From an uncultured Eubacterium sp. (GTDB lineage Bacteria; Bacillota; Clostridia; Peptostreptococcales; Anaerovoracaceae): a DNA stretch of 64,000 nt. The stretch lies in assembly GCA_902495595.1 (NCBI GenBank), contig CABUXV010000005.1:1-64000 (forward strand), written 5' to 3'. Positions 51,422-59,792 of this stretch are shown here, one piece after another; position 1 is the stretch's first letter, and every line of letters begins with the position of its first letter. The notes beneath the pieces were generated by a model. That model had not been told where the DNA came from. It made no database searches and saw only the letters and a program-made list of their open reading frames with translations. The translations under genes were made by a program, and so were the position numbers.

Positions 51422-52553
51422 AAGAAACAAAACTACTGATGAATACCGTCAGCTTAAAACAAAAATATTTACGAGAACTTTGATAATAGTAGCAATTTCT
51501 CTTGTATCGGTAATGCTGATATATTCGATTTTCCTCCAGGGCCATTTCGCCAACTTTGTAGTAGGCTCTTTGGAAACATTATTCGGTTTGGAATATTACT
51601 CTGCCATAAATATATACGACAGAATCTTCCGGCAGAATATGATGATATTTTTCGCAGTTGCCATCATCCTGGTTTTCTTCATAATACTTAGATTCTACCT
51701 GAATCTCTTCACAAAGTATTTTAAAGAAGTAAATGAAAGCATAGATGTTCTCGTAAAAGAAAAAAACGACGATGTGAAGCTGTCACCTGAACTTTCAGCT
51801 ATAGAAAAAAAGATAAACACCGTAAAACATACTCTGGAAAAACGCACTCTGGAAGCTCAAATTGCCGAACAGAGAAAAAATGATTTGGTTGTATATCTTG
51901 CTCACGACCTGAAAACGCCCCTGACATCGGTAATCGGATATCTTACTTTGCTAAGAGACGAAAACGAAATATCAGAGGAATTGAGACAAAAATACCTCTC
52001 CATATCTTTAGATAAAGCACAGCGCCTAGAAGACCTTATCAATGAGTTCTTTGAAATTACAAGATTTAACCTTACAAATATTTCACTCCAGTACAGCACT
52101 GTGAACCTTACACGCATGATACAGCAGCTTTTATTTGAGTTCAGACCCATGTTCGAAGAGAAAAGCCTTTCCTGTAATTTATCTGCTGACGCCGATATAT
52201 ACATAAAATGCGATGTAGATAAAATGCAGAGAGTATTTGACAATCTTACAAGAAATATGTTGTTTTACAGTTTTCCTGAGAGTACCGCAGAAGTAAAATT
52301 AATTCAGGAAGATGATAAAACAAAAATAATATTTACAAATAAAGGCGATACCATTCCTCCCGAAAAACTGGATCGTATCTTCGAACAGTTTTACAGACTT
52401 GACAGCGCGAGAAGTTCAAACAGCGGAGGCGCAGGGCTTGGACTTGCAATCTCAAAGGAGATCGTGGAACTTCATAATGGACAGATAACCGCAAAAAGCG
52501 AAAAAGAAAAGACCGAATTTACTATTTCAATTCCCTCACAGCCTCTTTTGTAA
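51411..52553 (+). CDS. vanS: VanS-type sensor histidine kinase
   Basis: A 380-residue membrane histidine kinase. Two transmembrane helices (LIIVAISLVSVMLIYSIFL and MMIFFAVAIILVFFIILRFYL) frame a short outside loop of about 45 residues. The phosphoacceptor box is VVYLAHDLKTPLTSVIGYL; the ATPase domain has NLTRNMLFY (N box) and GGAGLGLAISKEIVE. It starts with TTG, overlapping the vanR stop by 11 bp, with GGGGAGTGGGG upstream. It would sense glycopeptides or wall stress and phosphorylate VanR. The AHDLKTPLTSVIGYLTLLRDE sequence is typical of VanS. Confidence 0.9.
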   Translation: MRIKRNKTTDEYRQLKTKIFTRTLIIVAISLVSVMLIYSIFLQGHFANFVVGSLETLFGLEYYSAINIYDRIFRQNMMIFFAVAIILVFFIILRFYLNLFTKYFKEVNESIDVLVKEKNDDVKLSPELSAIEKKINTVKHTLEKRTLEAQIAEQRKNDLVVYLAHDLKTPLTSVIGYLTLLRDENEISEELRQKYLSISLDKAQRLEDLINEFFEITRFNLTNISLQYSTVNLTRMIQQLLFEFRPMFEEKSLSCNLSADADIYIKCDVDKMQRVFDNLTRNMLFYSFPESTAEVKLIQEDDKTKIIFTNKGDTIPPEKLDRIFEQFYRLDSARSSNSGGAGLGLAISKEIVELHNGQITAKSEKEKTEFTISIPSQPLL

Positions 52554-52591
52554 GAAAATCGTAAGAATTTTATATTAAAATACGTAAAATT
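52548..52591 (+). promoter_or_regulatory. VanR-box-like direct repeats before vanG
   Basis: TTGTAAGAAAA (52548-52558) is directly followed by TCGTAAGAATT (52559-52569), an 11-bp tandem. A weaker third copy, TACGTAAAATT (52581-52591), keeps the 11-bp phase. OmpR-family regulators bind repeats one helical turn apart, and the TCGTAAGAA core matches my memory of the VanR site of vanA. A promoter TTGTAA-17-TATATT (52548-52576) overlaps the boxes. Another -10-like TATAAT lies near 52675 with no good -35. Confidence 0.55.
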
Positions 52592-52613
52592 ACTTTTGAA
52601 TAAACGAAAAAAC

Positions 52614-52660
52614 AAAACTTCTGTTATTGATACAATTTCAGTATTGATAACAGAAGTTTT
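52614..52660 (+). terminator. Strong hairpin between vanS and vanG
   Basis: A 14-bp perfect stem, AAAACTTCTGTTAT/ATAACAGAAGTTTT, followed by TTTTATTTTG. It can end the vanRS transcript, or act as an attenuator of a vanG transcript started at the upstream boxes. Confidence 0.75.
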
Positions 52661-52713
52661 ATTTTGTGCAAATTATAATATCAAAGAATCAATCTATAAC
52701 TCAGGAGGTAAAT

Positions 52714-53769
52714 ATGAACAGAAAGAAATTAGCCGTACTCTTCGGAGGCTGCTCATCGGAATACGAAGTATCGCTCCAGTCTGCATTCAGCGTACTGGAA
52801 AATATCGGCAGCAAATACGAAGTAATAACCATAGGAATTACAAAAGATGGGTCATGGTATAGATATAAAGGGGATTATATAAATATAAAAAACAACACAT
52901 GGGCTGAAAATCCTGAGGATATTGCTCCTGTCACAGTCTCACGAGAGAAAAACTGCGGAGGAATTATAGAGCTTTGCCATGATAAATGCTCTTTTACACC
53001 AATAGACCTTGCATTTCCCATCCTCCACGGCAAAAACGGAGAAGACGGAACAATACAAGGGCTGTTTCAAATTGCCGGTATAAACGTAGTAGGCTGCAAT
53101 ACCCTCGCATCAGCTTTATGTATGGACAAGGATAAAGCTCACAGGCTGGTTGCATCTGCAGGAATTGCCGTACCGAAATCCCTGTCATTTTCTAAAGAAG
53201 AATTCAAAAAAGATAAAATGACTTTATTCAGTAAAATTTTCTCTATGCTTTCATTTCCAATTTTCGTAAAACCTGTATGTTCCGGTTCTTCTTTTGGAAT
53301 ATCTAAGGTTTCCAGCAGCTCGCAGCTTGAACAAGCAATAGATACAGCCTTAACCTATGATAACCGCGTCATACTGGAAGAGAACATAGATGGCTTTGAA
53401 GTCGGCTGCGCTGTACTTGGAAATTCAGAGCTTATTATTGGCAGGGCAGATGAAATAGAACTTTCCGGAGGCTTCTTTGATTTTAAAGAAAAATATAATC
53501 TCGATACATCTAAAATACATATGCCTGCAAGAATACCTGCAGAAAAAGAAAAGGAAATACAGAAGACATCCGAAAAAATATATAAAACCTTAGGCTGCTC
53601 GGGGTTTGCCAGAGTGGACATGTTTCTAACTGCAAATGGAGACATCATTTTCAACGAAGTCAATACAATACCCGGCTTTACATCCCACAGCCGCTACCCT
53701 AACAGCCTAAAAGGCGCCGGGATTACATTCCCTGAGGCTATTGAAAAACTTTTGTCTCTTTACGATTAA
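52714..53769 (+). CDS. vanG: VanG-type D-Ala-D-Ser ligase
   Basis: A D-Ala-D-X ligase of 351 residues that would build D-Ala-D-Ser-ending wall precursors with low vancomycin affinity. ATP-grasp features: FGGCSSEYEVSLQSA at the start, FPILHGKNGEDGTIQG, CMDKDKAHRLVASAG, IFVKPVCSGSSFGISKV, and the metal loop IIFNEVNTIPGFTSHSRYP. The omega-loop EKYNLDTSKIHMPARIP resembles D-Ala-D-Ser ligases rather than housekeeping Ddl. I place the start at MNRKKLAVLFGG with AGGAGG 5-6 bp away. The gene order vanR-vanS-vanG-vanXY-vanT supports the assignment. Confidence 0.92.
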   Translation: MNRKKLAVLFGGCSSEYEVSLQSAFSVLENIGSKYEVITIGITKDGSWYRYKGDYINIKNNTWAENPEDIAPVTVSREKNCGGIIELCHDKCSFTPIDLAFPILHGKNGEDGTIQGLFQIAGINVVGCNTLASALCMDKDKAHRLVASAGIAVPKSLSFSKEEFKKDKMTLFSKIFSMLSFPIFVKPVCSGSSFGISKVSSSSQLEQAIDTALTYDNRVILEENIDGFEVGCAVLGNSELIIGRADEIELSGGFFDFKEKYNLDTSKIHMPARIPAEKEKEIQKTSEKIYKTLGCSGFARVDMFLTANGDIIFNEVNTIPGFTSHSRYPNSLKGAGITFPEAIEKLLSLYD

Positions 53770-53796
53770 AAAACATTCAATAAGGAGTGAACTGAA

Positions 53797-54597
53797 TTGA
53801 AAAATATGATTTTTACAGAAGAAAATATATATCAGGGGAATCTCGTATTGATAAATCGGGATTTCCCCATATGCGATGCACTTTACGATTTATCTGCGGC
53901 AGTAAATAAATACCCGGATATAAAACTGCAAAAACACGTTTCCGCAAAACTTCAGAAACTTATATCTGTTTTAAAATGTGATGAAAAGATAATCCCCGTA
54001 AGCGGCTACCGCTCATCTCAGGAACAAGTCAGAATTTACTACGATTCTATTATTGAAAACGGCGAAGACTTTACAGAAAAGTTTGTAGCCCTTCCCGACC
54101 ACAGCGAACACCAAAGCGGCCTTGCCATAGATTTGGCTCTGAAAAAAGATTATGTGGATTTTATATGCCCTGACTTTCCGGACAGCGGTATCTGCGGCAA
54201 ATTCCGAAAGCTGGCTCCCCTTTACGGCTTTATCCTAAGATATCCCAAGGGAAAGGAAAATGTAACCTGCATTTCTCACGAGCCCTGGCATTTTCGCTAC
54301 ACAGGATACCCCCATTCACAAATTATCGAAGAAAAAGGGTTTACGCTGGAAGAGTACATGGATTTTATCAAACAATATACGAAATATAAAAGCTTTCTAT
54401 ATGAAGATAATCTCAATATTACGGAAATTTTTTATCTGCCTCTTGATAATGATAAAGAAGCAAAGTTATCTCTTCCCGATAATTGCAGTTTTCAAGTGTC
54501 CGGCAATAATATGGATGGGATTATCGTAACTGTCTTTCATAATTCAAAGCCAAACAAATACGCTGCCGAAAATCAATTTTCATACAGTCCGGCTTAA
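53797..54597 (+). CDS. vanXY: VanXY-type D,D-peptidase
   Basis: A 266-residue zinc peptidase of the VanY/VanXY family (M15), removing D-Ala-D-Ala dipeptides or the terminal D-Ala so that only D-Ser-ending precursors remain. The motifs are VSGYRSSQEQVRIYY, the zinc ligands in SEHQSGLAIDL (His, Asp) and the catalytic EPWHFRYTG. The C-terminal ~60 residues extend beyond the catalytic core. It starts with TTG, with AAGGAG 9 bp upstream; the ATG three codons later is too far from that site. No signal peptide, as for cytoplasmic VanXY. Confidence 0.9.
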   Translation: MKNMIFTEENIYQGNLVLINRDFPICDALYDLSAAVNKYPDIKLQKHVSAKLQKLISVLKCDEKIIPVSGYRSSQEQVRIYYDSIIENGEDFTEKFVALPDHSEHQSGLAIDLALKKDYVDFICPDFPDSGICGKFRKLAPLYGFILRYPKGKENVTCISHEPWHFRYTGYPHSQIIEEKGFTLEEYMDFIKQYTKYKSFLYEDNLNITEIFYLPLDNDKEAKLSLPDNCSFQVSGNNMDGIIVTVFHNSKPNKYAAENQFSYSPA

Positions 54598-54615
54598 TTC
54601 TTTGGAGGTATTTTT

Positions 54616-56826
54616 ATGAACAAAGATTCTTCGTATACTAATATAGATAGGTTTCGGCTTATTGCCGCACTGCTGGTTATAGCAATACATACATCACCCC
54701 TTTTATCTGTGAATGAAACTGCTGATTTTATCTTGACGAGGATTTCGGCAAGAGTTGCTGTACCATTTTTCTTTATGGTATCCGGTTTTTTTCTTATTTC
54801 AAAATACAATAAGAATAATGATAATCTGTTTAAATTTATTAAGACCACCCTTCTCATTTACAGCATCGCCATATTATTTTATATACCTCTTAATATATAC
54901 AGCGGCAGCTTTGACAGCCCTGTTATTCTCCCTGAAATTATAAAGGATGTAATATTTAACGGGACACTGTATCACCTATGGTATCTGCCTGCATCAATAA
55001 CAGGAGCCTGTATAGCCTGGTTTGCCGTAAAAAGATTCGGATTTTTCCGCTCCGGTATCCTTACAGCAGTCTTGTATTTAACAGGGCTCTTTGGCGACAG
55101 CTATTACGGTATTTCTGAAAAGATTCCGTGGATGAAATTTTTTTATGAAAATCTTTTTTATCTCTTCGATTATACGAGAAACGGAATATTCTTCGCCCCG
55201 GTATTTTTTGTAATGGGCGGATATATCGCTCATAGACGATTAAAGGAGGATTTTTCAAAAAAACCTTATTCTGCAAAATCACCCCTTAATGTTACAGGTT
55301 TCATATTATCAATGCTCTTAATGATTATTGAGGGTATGCTGCTTCATAAATGGAATATTCAGCGTCACGACAGCATGTACATAATGCTTCTTCCCTGCAT
55401 GTACTTTTTATTTAATATCTTAATCAGCAGAAAAGGGTCCAGAAACATGTGGGCGTCAGAAATTTCTCTTGCCGTATATCTAATACATCCCATGATTATA
55501 GTTTTCGTAAGGTTCTTGGCCAAATTTACAAATTCTTCTGCTCTTCTAGTCGAAAACAGCATTATACACTACATAGCTGTGAGTATTTTTTCTGTTATAT
55601 TTTCTTTTATATTGCTGTTCGCATATAAGAAAACAATCCTCAGAAGCAGCAATGCCAAAAACGTTAATTTCACCATCGAGCCTTTCACAGATCGCGCGTG
55701 GATAGAACTTAATCTTGAAAACCTGAGACATAACGTAAATGTTCTGACAGATTCCATGCCAGCAGGCTGTAATCTCATGCCGGTAATAAAAGCAAATGCC
55801 TACGGTCATGGCGATTTTGAGATATCTGCCGCGCTTAATCAGATGGGGATAAATAACTTCGCAGTAGCTACAGCAGATGAGGCCATAAGGCTTAGAAAAT
55901 TCGGCATAACCGGAGAAATTCTTGTTCTGGGGTATACTCACCCATCACGGATAAAAGAACTTCATAAATATCATATTACCCAGACTCTTGCTGATTTTAA
56001 CCATGCTAAAATTTTTGAGGAAAGCCTCAAAAATTCCAAAATCAGTCTGAAAGCTCATATCAAGATAGACACCGGGATGCACCGTTTAGGTTTTTCCTGC
56101 GAAAGCTCCCGTGAATATATCCAGGCGTTCAGTTTAAAAAATATAAAAATAACAGGTATCTTTACCCATCTAAGCGTTTCTGACAGTATAAATTCAGATG
56201 ATATAGCTTTTACAAAACTTCAAATCTCCCGTTTTCAAAAAGTCCTGGATGCTGTAAAAAACGCAGGCATAAAGCTTCCCGATACCCATATTCAAAGCAG
56301 TTACGGTCTTCTGAATCACACTTATATAAAATGCAATTATGCGAGAGTGGGAATAGCTCTTTACGGTATTTTAAGCTCTCCTGACGATAGGACCGTTCTC
56401 TCGCCAACGCTCCGCCCCGTTCTTGCATTAAAGTCCAGAATTGCAGTAATAAAAAAAGTGGAGCCGGGAGAATGGATAGGATACGGCAGAACATATGCCG
56501 TAAACCGTACTGTTAAAATAGCAATATTGCCTATTGGCTATGCAGATGGATTCCCTAGAAGTCTGTCGGAAAATAAAGGAAAAGTTCTTATAAACAATAC
56601 ACTCGCTCCTATTATCGGGCGCATATGTATGGACCAGCTCGCTGTAGATATAACTCATATACCTACAGCGGAAACAGGCAGTACAGCCACTTTGATAAGC
56701 AGTCTGCCCGGTGCTTATGATGAATTTATTTCAGCCCCTGACGTTGCTGAAAAAGCAGGCACCATAAGCAATGAACTTTTAAGCCGTCTGGGATGCCGTC
56801 TTAAAACCGTAGTATTAAAACAATAA
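54616..56826 (+). CDS. vanT: VanT-type membrane-bound serine racemase
   Basis: A 736-residue fusion. The N-terminal ~345 residues form an acyltransferase-3-like membrane domain with about ten helices (IDRFRLIAALLVIAIHTSPL at the start) that is thought to bring in L-serine. The C-terminal ~370 residues are an alanine-racemase-fold PLP domain (PFTDRAWIELNLENLRHNV, VIKANAYGHGDFEIS with the PLP lysine, IDTGMHRLGF, GRICMDQLAVDI). It supplies D-serine for VanG. Ribosome site GGAGGT is present. It ends the van cluster. Confidence 0.93.
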   Translation: MNKDSSYTNIDRFRLIAALLVIAIHTSPLLSVNETADFILTRISARVAVPFFFMVSGFFLISKYNKNNDNLFKFIKTTLLIYSIAILFYIPLNIYSGSFDSPVILPEIIKDVIFNGTLYHLWYLPASITGACIAWFAVKRFGFFRSGILTAVLYLTGLFGDSYYGISEKIPWMKFFYENLFYLFDYTRNGIFFAPVFFVMGGYIAHRRLKEDFSKKPYSAKSPLNVTGFILSMLLMIIEGMLLHKWNIQRHDSMYIMLLPCMYFLFNILISRKGSRNMWASEISLAVYLIHPMIIVFVRFLAKFTNSSALLVENSIIHYIAVSIFSVIFSFILLFAYKKTILRSSNAKNVNFTIEPFTDRAWIELNLENLRHNVNVLTDSMPAGCNLMPVIKANAYGHGDFEISAALNQMGINNFAVATADEAIRLRKFGITGEILVLGYTHPSRIKELHKYHITQTLADFNHAKIFEESLKNSKISLKAHIKIDTGMHRLGFSCESSREYIQAFSLKNIKITGIFTHLSVSDSINSDDIAFTKLQISRFQKVLDAVKNAGIKLPDTHIQSSYGLLNHTYIKCNYARVGIALYGILSSPDDRTVLSPTLRPVLALKSRIAVIKKVEPGEWIGYGRTYAVNRTVKIAILPIGYADGFPRSLSENKGKVLINNTLAPIIGRICMDQLAVDITHIPTAETGSTATLISSLPGAYDEFISAPDVAEKAGTISNELLSRLGCRLKTVVLKQ

Positions 56827-56827
56827 G

Positions 56828-58039
56828 TTAAACCGTTGCTTCCGAAACTTTCATGCGAACTGACCATATGCACAGCAGGGCTGCAAGAACTGCGGCAAAA
56901 CAATATGGCAGGTGAGATATATCACTTCCGAATATTCCCAAAACTGCCGAAATCATTAAAGGACATAAAAACTGCGCTAAATAAAGAGCTGCCGATATCA
57001 ATGGCATTACAGTCGTTGCCGCAGCTCTTCCTGCTTTTACGGAAGCTTCAAATATTATAAAAGGTATCCCCGCCCCATTTGCAAACCCTATGAATATAGA
57101 ACCTGCGATAATTCCCGCAGCGCTGTTTGAAAATATAAGAAAAATATATCCTGCAAGAAACACAGCAGGCGCTAAAAACCTGGTCTTTGCTCCGAAAAGT
57201 TTTTTCATATATACGAATAGAAGACCTCCGAAAAATGCTACAAAATCAGCCCCGGCCATTATAACAGCAATATATTCGGCAGCAGCGGTCCCGGATTTAA
57301 CTGTCTCGATAGCAAAATTAGCAGGATATATGAAAAATACAGTCATAAGAAGAAACATTGAAACAATATATATGTAATTTTCCTTAAAAACTTTAATAAT
57401 GTTTCCATCCTGATTTTTAATATCTAAAGATACTTTATTCCCCTCTTTTGTATCTTCGCTTTGATTTATTCTGTCATTGGGCAAAAATAATACACAAAGC
57501 ACTATGCTTATAAGACCTAGAATATAAACCATAAAGCTCAGTCTCCAGCTTATCTGCGCCAACACTCCCGAAAGCAATGTAGCTATAACCCCTCCCATCT
57601 GATTCATGGCAGATGAATAGCCCATCAGTCTGTCCTGCATCTCCGGCGGAAAATAAAAAGACAAAAGCCCTGTGGAAAGCGGCATTATTATTCCTACACC
57701 AACCCCGACAAGCGCTCTCATAACAAGAATCATTGCCATATTGTCAAACAATCCTGCTGCACATCCTCCTATTGTGTATAGAAGCAGTCCTGCAACTACC
57801 AGAGTCTTTGCGCCGAATTTTCTGCATAAACGTGAAAAGAAACCATTCGTTATTACTATAAATATTGCCGGCACGCTTATTATCATCTGCACCAGCGCCT
57901 GATTGCTGTCCTTAAAATATTCCCGAATTACATTAAGCGCCGGGGCAACCGCTGCTCCTGCCATTACCGTAAGCAGAGAAATTGATAATATACTTATCAT
58001 TAAAAAATTTTTATTTTTTATCTTTGTCACTCTTTCCAT
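56828..58039 (-). CDS. Major facilitator superfamily transporter
   Basis: 403 residues with twelve hydrophobic helices in two six-helix halves. The early FFSRLCRKFGAKTLVVAGLLLYTIGGCAAG and MRALVGVGVGIIMPLSTGLLSFYFPPEMQDRLMGYSSAMNQMGG are typical of drug/H+ antiporters (DHA1-like). The substrate is unknown. It ends just after vanT (convergent), and the downstream half starts around residue 205. A terminator hairpin for the preceding gene lies in its upstream region. Confidence 0.88.
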   Translation of the reverse strand: MERVTKIKNKNFLMISILSISLLTVMAGAAVAPALNVIREYFKDSNQALVQMIISVPAIFIVITNGFFSRLCRKFGAKTLVVAGLLLYTIGGCAAGLFDNMAMILVMRALVGVGVGIIMPLSTGLLSFYFPPEMQDRLMGYSSAMNQMGGVIATLLSGVLAQISWRLSFMVYILGLISIVLCVLFLPNDRINQSEDTKEGNKVSLDIKNQDGNIIKVFKENYIYIVSMFLLMTVFFIYPANFAIETVKSGTAAAEYIAVIMAGADFVAFFGGLLFVYMKKLFGAKTRFLAPAVFLAGYIFLIFSNSAAGIIAGSIFIGFANGAGIPFIIFEASVKAGRAAATTVMPLISAALYLAQFLCPLMISAVLGIFGSDISHLPYCFAAVLAALLCIWSVRMKVSEATV

Positions 58040-58087
58040 AACCGTCTAATCTTCCTTTCTGCTAATAAATTTTATATCGAAAAAAAA

Positions 58088-58117
58088 AATGCGTAAGTCC
58101 GTCTGGACTTACGCATT
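58088..58117 (-). terminator. Intrinsic terminator of the Rrf2 gene
   Basis: Perfect 13-bp stem AATGCGTAAGTCC/GGACTTACGCATT with a GTCT loop. On the minus strand it ends in about ten Ts. It lies between the Rrf2 stop (58213) and the MFS start (58039). Confidence 0.9.
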
Positions 58118-58212
58118 ACGCTACTCAACTTTATTAGTTTATCATATTAATATTAAATTTTTCAAATAAAATTTTCCTCTTATACAGAAATAAATTCGTT
58201 AAATCCTCTGCT

Positions 58213-58620
58213 TTATTTTTCCTCATCGCCTAAAAGCGATTCAAGACTGTTGCGCTGGAATTCTTTTTTAAGCAGCCCCTGTATCTCTGCAAACTGTTTA
58301 TGCAGCATACAGTTTATATCGTTATTATGAACGCACTCGTAATCCGACTTGAGACATTCCGTTACTAAAAAAGTATTTTCAAAAGCACAGATAATATCAT
58401 ATAATGTCAGCTTGCTGCAATCTGCTTTAAGAGAATATCCTCCTTTGGGACCTCTTCTTATCTCCAGAATATCCTTGGCTTCCATTTTCTTCAGCACCCT
58501 GTATATAAAAGGGGAGGGAATGTTTTTTCTCCTGGAAAGTTCCGCCGCCGGCAAAGGATTTTCTCTGTACAGTTCATCTATAATAAGAACTGCATACTCC
58601 ACTTCTTTTATAATTAAAAT
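58213..58620 (-). CDS. Rrf2 family regulator with probable ATT start
   Basis: A winged-helix regulator of about 135 residues if the start is ATT (LIIKEVEYAVLIIDELY). The family usually begins with about three residues before KExxYA, which this gives. AAAGGAG lies 8 bp before that ATT. A GTG three codons earlier directly adjoins the Shine-Dalgarno and cannot be properly used. The HTH is LPAAELSRRKNIPSPFIYRVLKKME, then RRGPKGGYSL. Three cysteines (CLKSDYECVHNNDINC) near residue 85-100 resemble Fe-S ligands of IscR/NsrR-type proteins. It is divergent from no gene; the MFS gene follows after a terminator. Confidence 0.85.
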   Translation of the reverse strand: MLIIKEVEYAVLIIDELYRENPLPAAELSRRKNIPSPFIYRVLKKMEAKDILEIRRGPKGGYSLKADCSKLTLYDIICAFENTFLVTECLKSDYECVHNNDINCMLHKQFAEIQGLLKKEFQRNSLESLLGDEEK

Positions 58621-58864
58621 AGTGCTCACTCCTTTCCGACTTAAAATAAATATCATTCTCGTTTCATACAAATATACCATAGTGTACTTATTTTGTCAAA
58701 TTACTCTGTCTGCTAAATCTAAATTCTATAAAAAGTAAAAAGAATCGCGTCATAATATAAATATATTTGCGACGCAATTCATTTTCACTTTTACAATTTA
58801 TATAATTCTATATCTGAACTTCTCAAATGCAATACTTGATAACATTGTTCTTTAAACTATTTTT

Positions 58865-59773
58865 CTATCCTATTTCATCAAACAATTTTTTATATATATC
58901 AGGTCTGTAATCGGGACCGCCTCCCCACGGATTATCAATACACTGATGTCTGTTTGCCAAAGTCAAATCAATAGTCCCGATATGAACTTTATTTTGATAA
59001 TCATCCACATCCCCTATATAGGTTGTAACTTCCACTTCTTCAAAGGCATTGGTTTTGGGACCTATTACAAAACTGCCTCCGCCGCCATACAGAGCGCCGT
59101 CCCAGCCAGTTATATTGGAGCTTGCAATATAAATAGAACTTGTAAGTACCAAATATTCCAGATGAGGCGCATAACATCTCTTCCATGCGTGACGGCTGCC
59201 TTCATTAGGAACCTCTTCCGCGGCAAAGGACGGATTGAGGTGGAGCCTTGACCCTTTCCAGACATAATATCTTACGAGCTCAGGGAACTGATAATTATCA
59301 TAGCAAATGCCGAGGGATATAGGACCCCATTTTGTGTCAAATATAAAAGGTTCATCACCTTTTGCACTCCATAAATTATCTACAGCATACAAATGTATTT
59401 TTTTATATATGCCTACAAATCCTTCCGGACCCAATACGGCTGCCGAATTATATATTACAGTATCAGTTTCCTTTTCTTTATATGGAAATCCATATACAAT
59501 ATATATTCCCTCTTCAACTGCAACCTGCTCAAGTGTTTTTACGGAATTGCCCTCCCGTGTCTCTGCATATTGCGCTTTCTCTTCCTGTGAAATATTTTCA
59601 TCGGCAAACAGTCCGTATCCTGTCAATGCCATTTCCGGAAACAATATCAGATCTGCACCTCTTTTCGCTGCAGCTTTTGACATTCCCGCCATTCTTTTAA
59701 GATTTACATCAGGCTCGCCAGGCGCAACCTTAAAATTAACAACTGCCAAATTTATAATATCATTTTTATACAT
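58865..59773 (-). CDS. Nitrilase-superfamily carbon-nitrogen hydrolase
   Basis: A 302-residue hydrolase cleaving an amide, nitrile or related C-N bond. The catalytic triad is visible: Glu in ILFPEMALTGYG, Lys in YKKIHLYA and Cys in SLGICYDNYQFPEL. The second half has SIYIASSNITGWDGALYGGGG. The C-terminus ends in a short helix. It lies 19 bp after a membrane transporter, so the two form an operon with a likely shared substrate. ANTAR-type antitermination of amidase genes is known for Pseudomonas AmiR/AmiE, giving a parallel. The substrate is not readable. Confidence 0.9.
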   Translation of the reverse strand: MYKNDIINLAVVNFKVAPGEPDVNLKRMAGMSKAAAKRGADLILFPEMALTGYGLFADENISQEEKAQYAETREGNSVKTLEQVAVEEGIYIVYGFPYKEKETDTVIYNSAAVLGPEGFVGIYKKIHLYAVDNLWSAKGDEPFIFDTKWGPISLGICYDNYQFPELVRYYVWKGSRLHLNPSFAAEEVPNEGSRHAWKRCYAPHLEYLVLTSSIYIASSNITGWDGALYGGGGSFVIGPKTNAFEEVEVTTYIGDVDDYQNKVHIGTIDLTLANRHQCIDNPWGGGPDYRPDIYKKLFDEIG

Positions 59774-59792
59774 TTCTTATATTCTCCTTATT

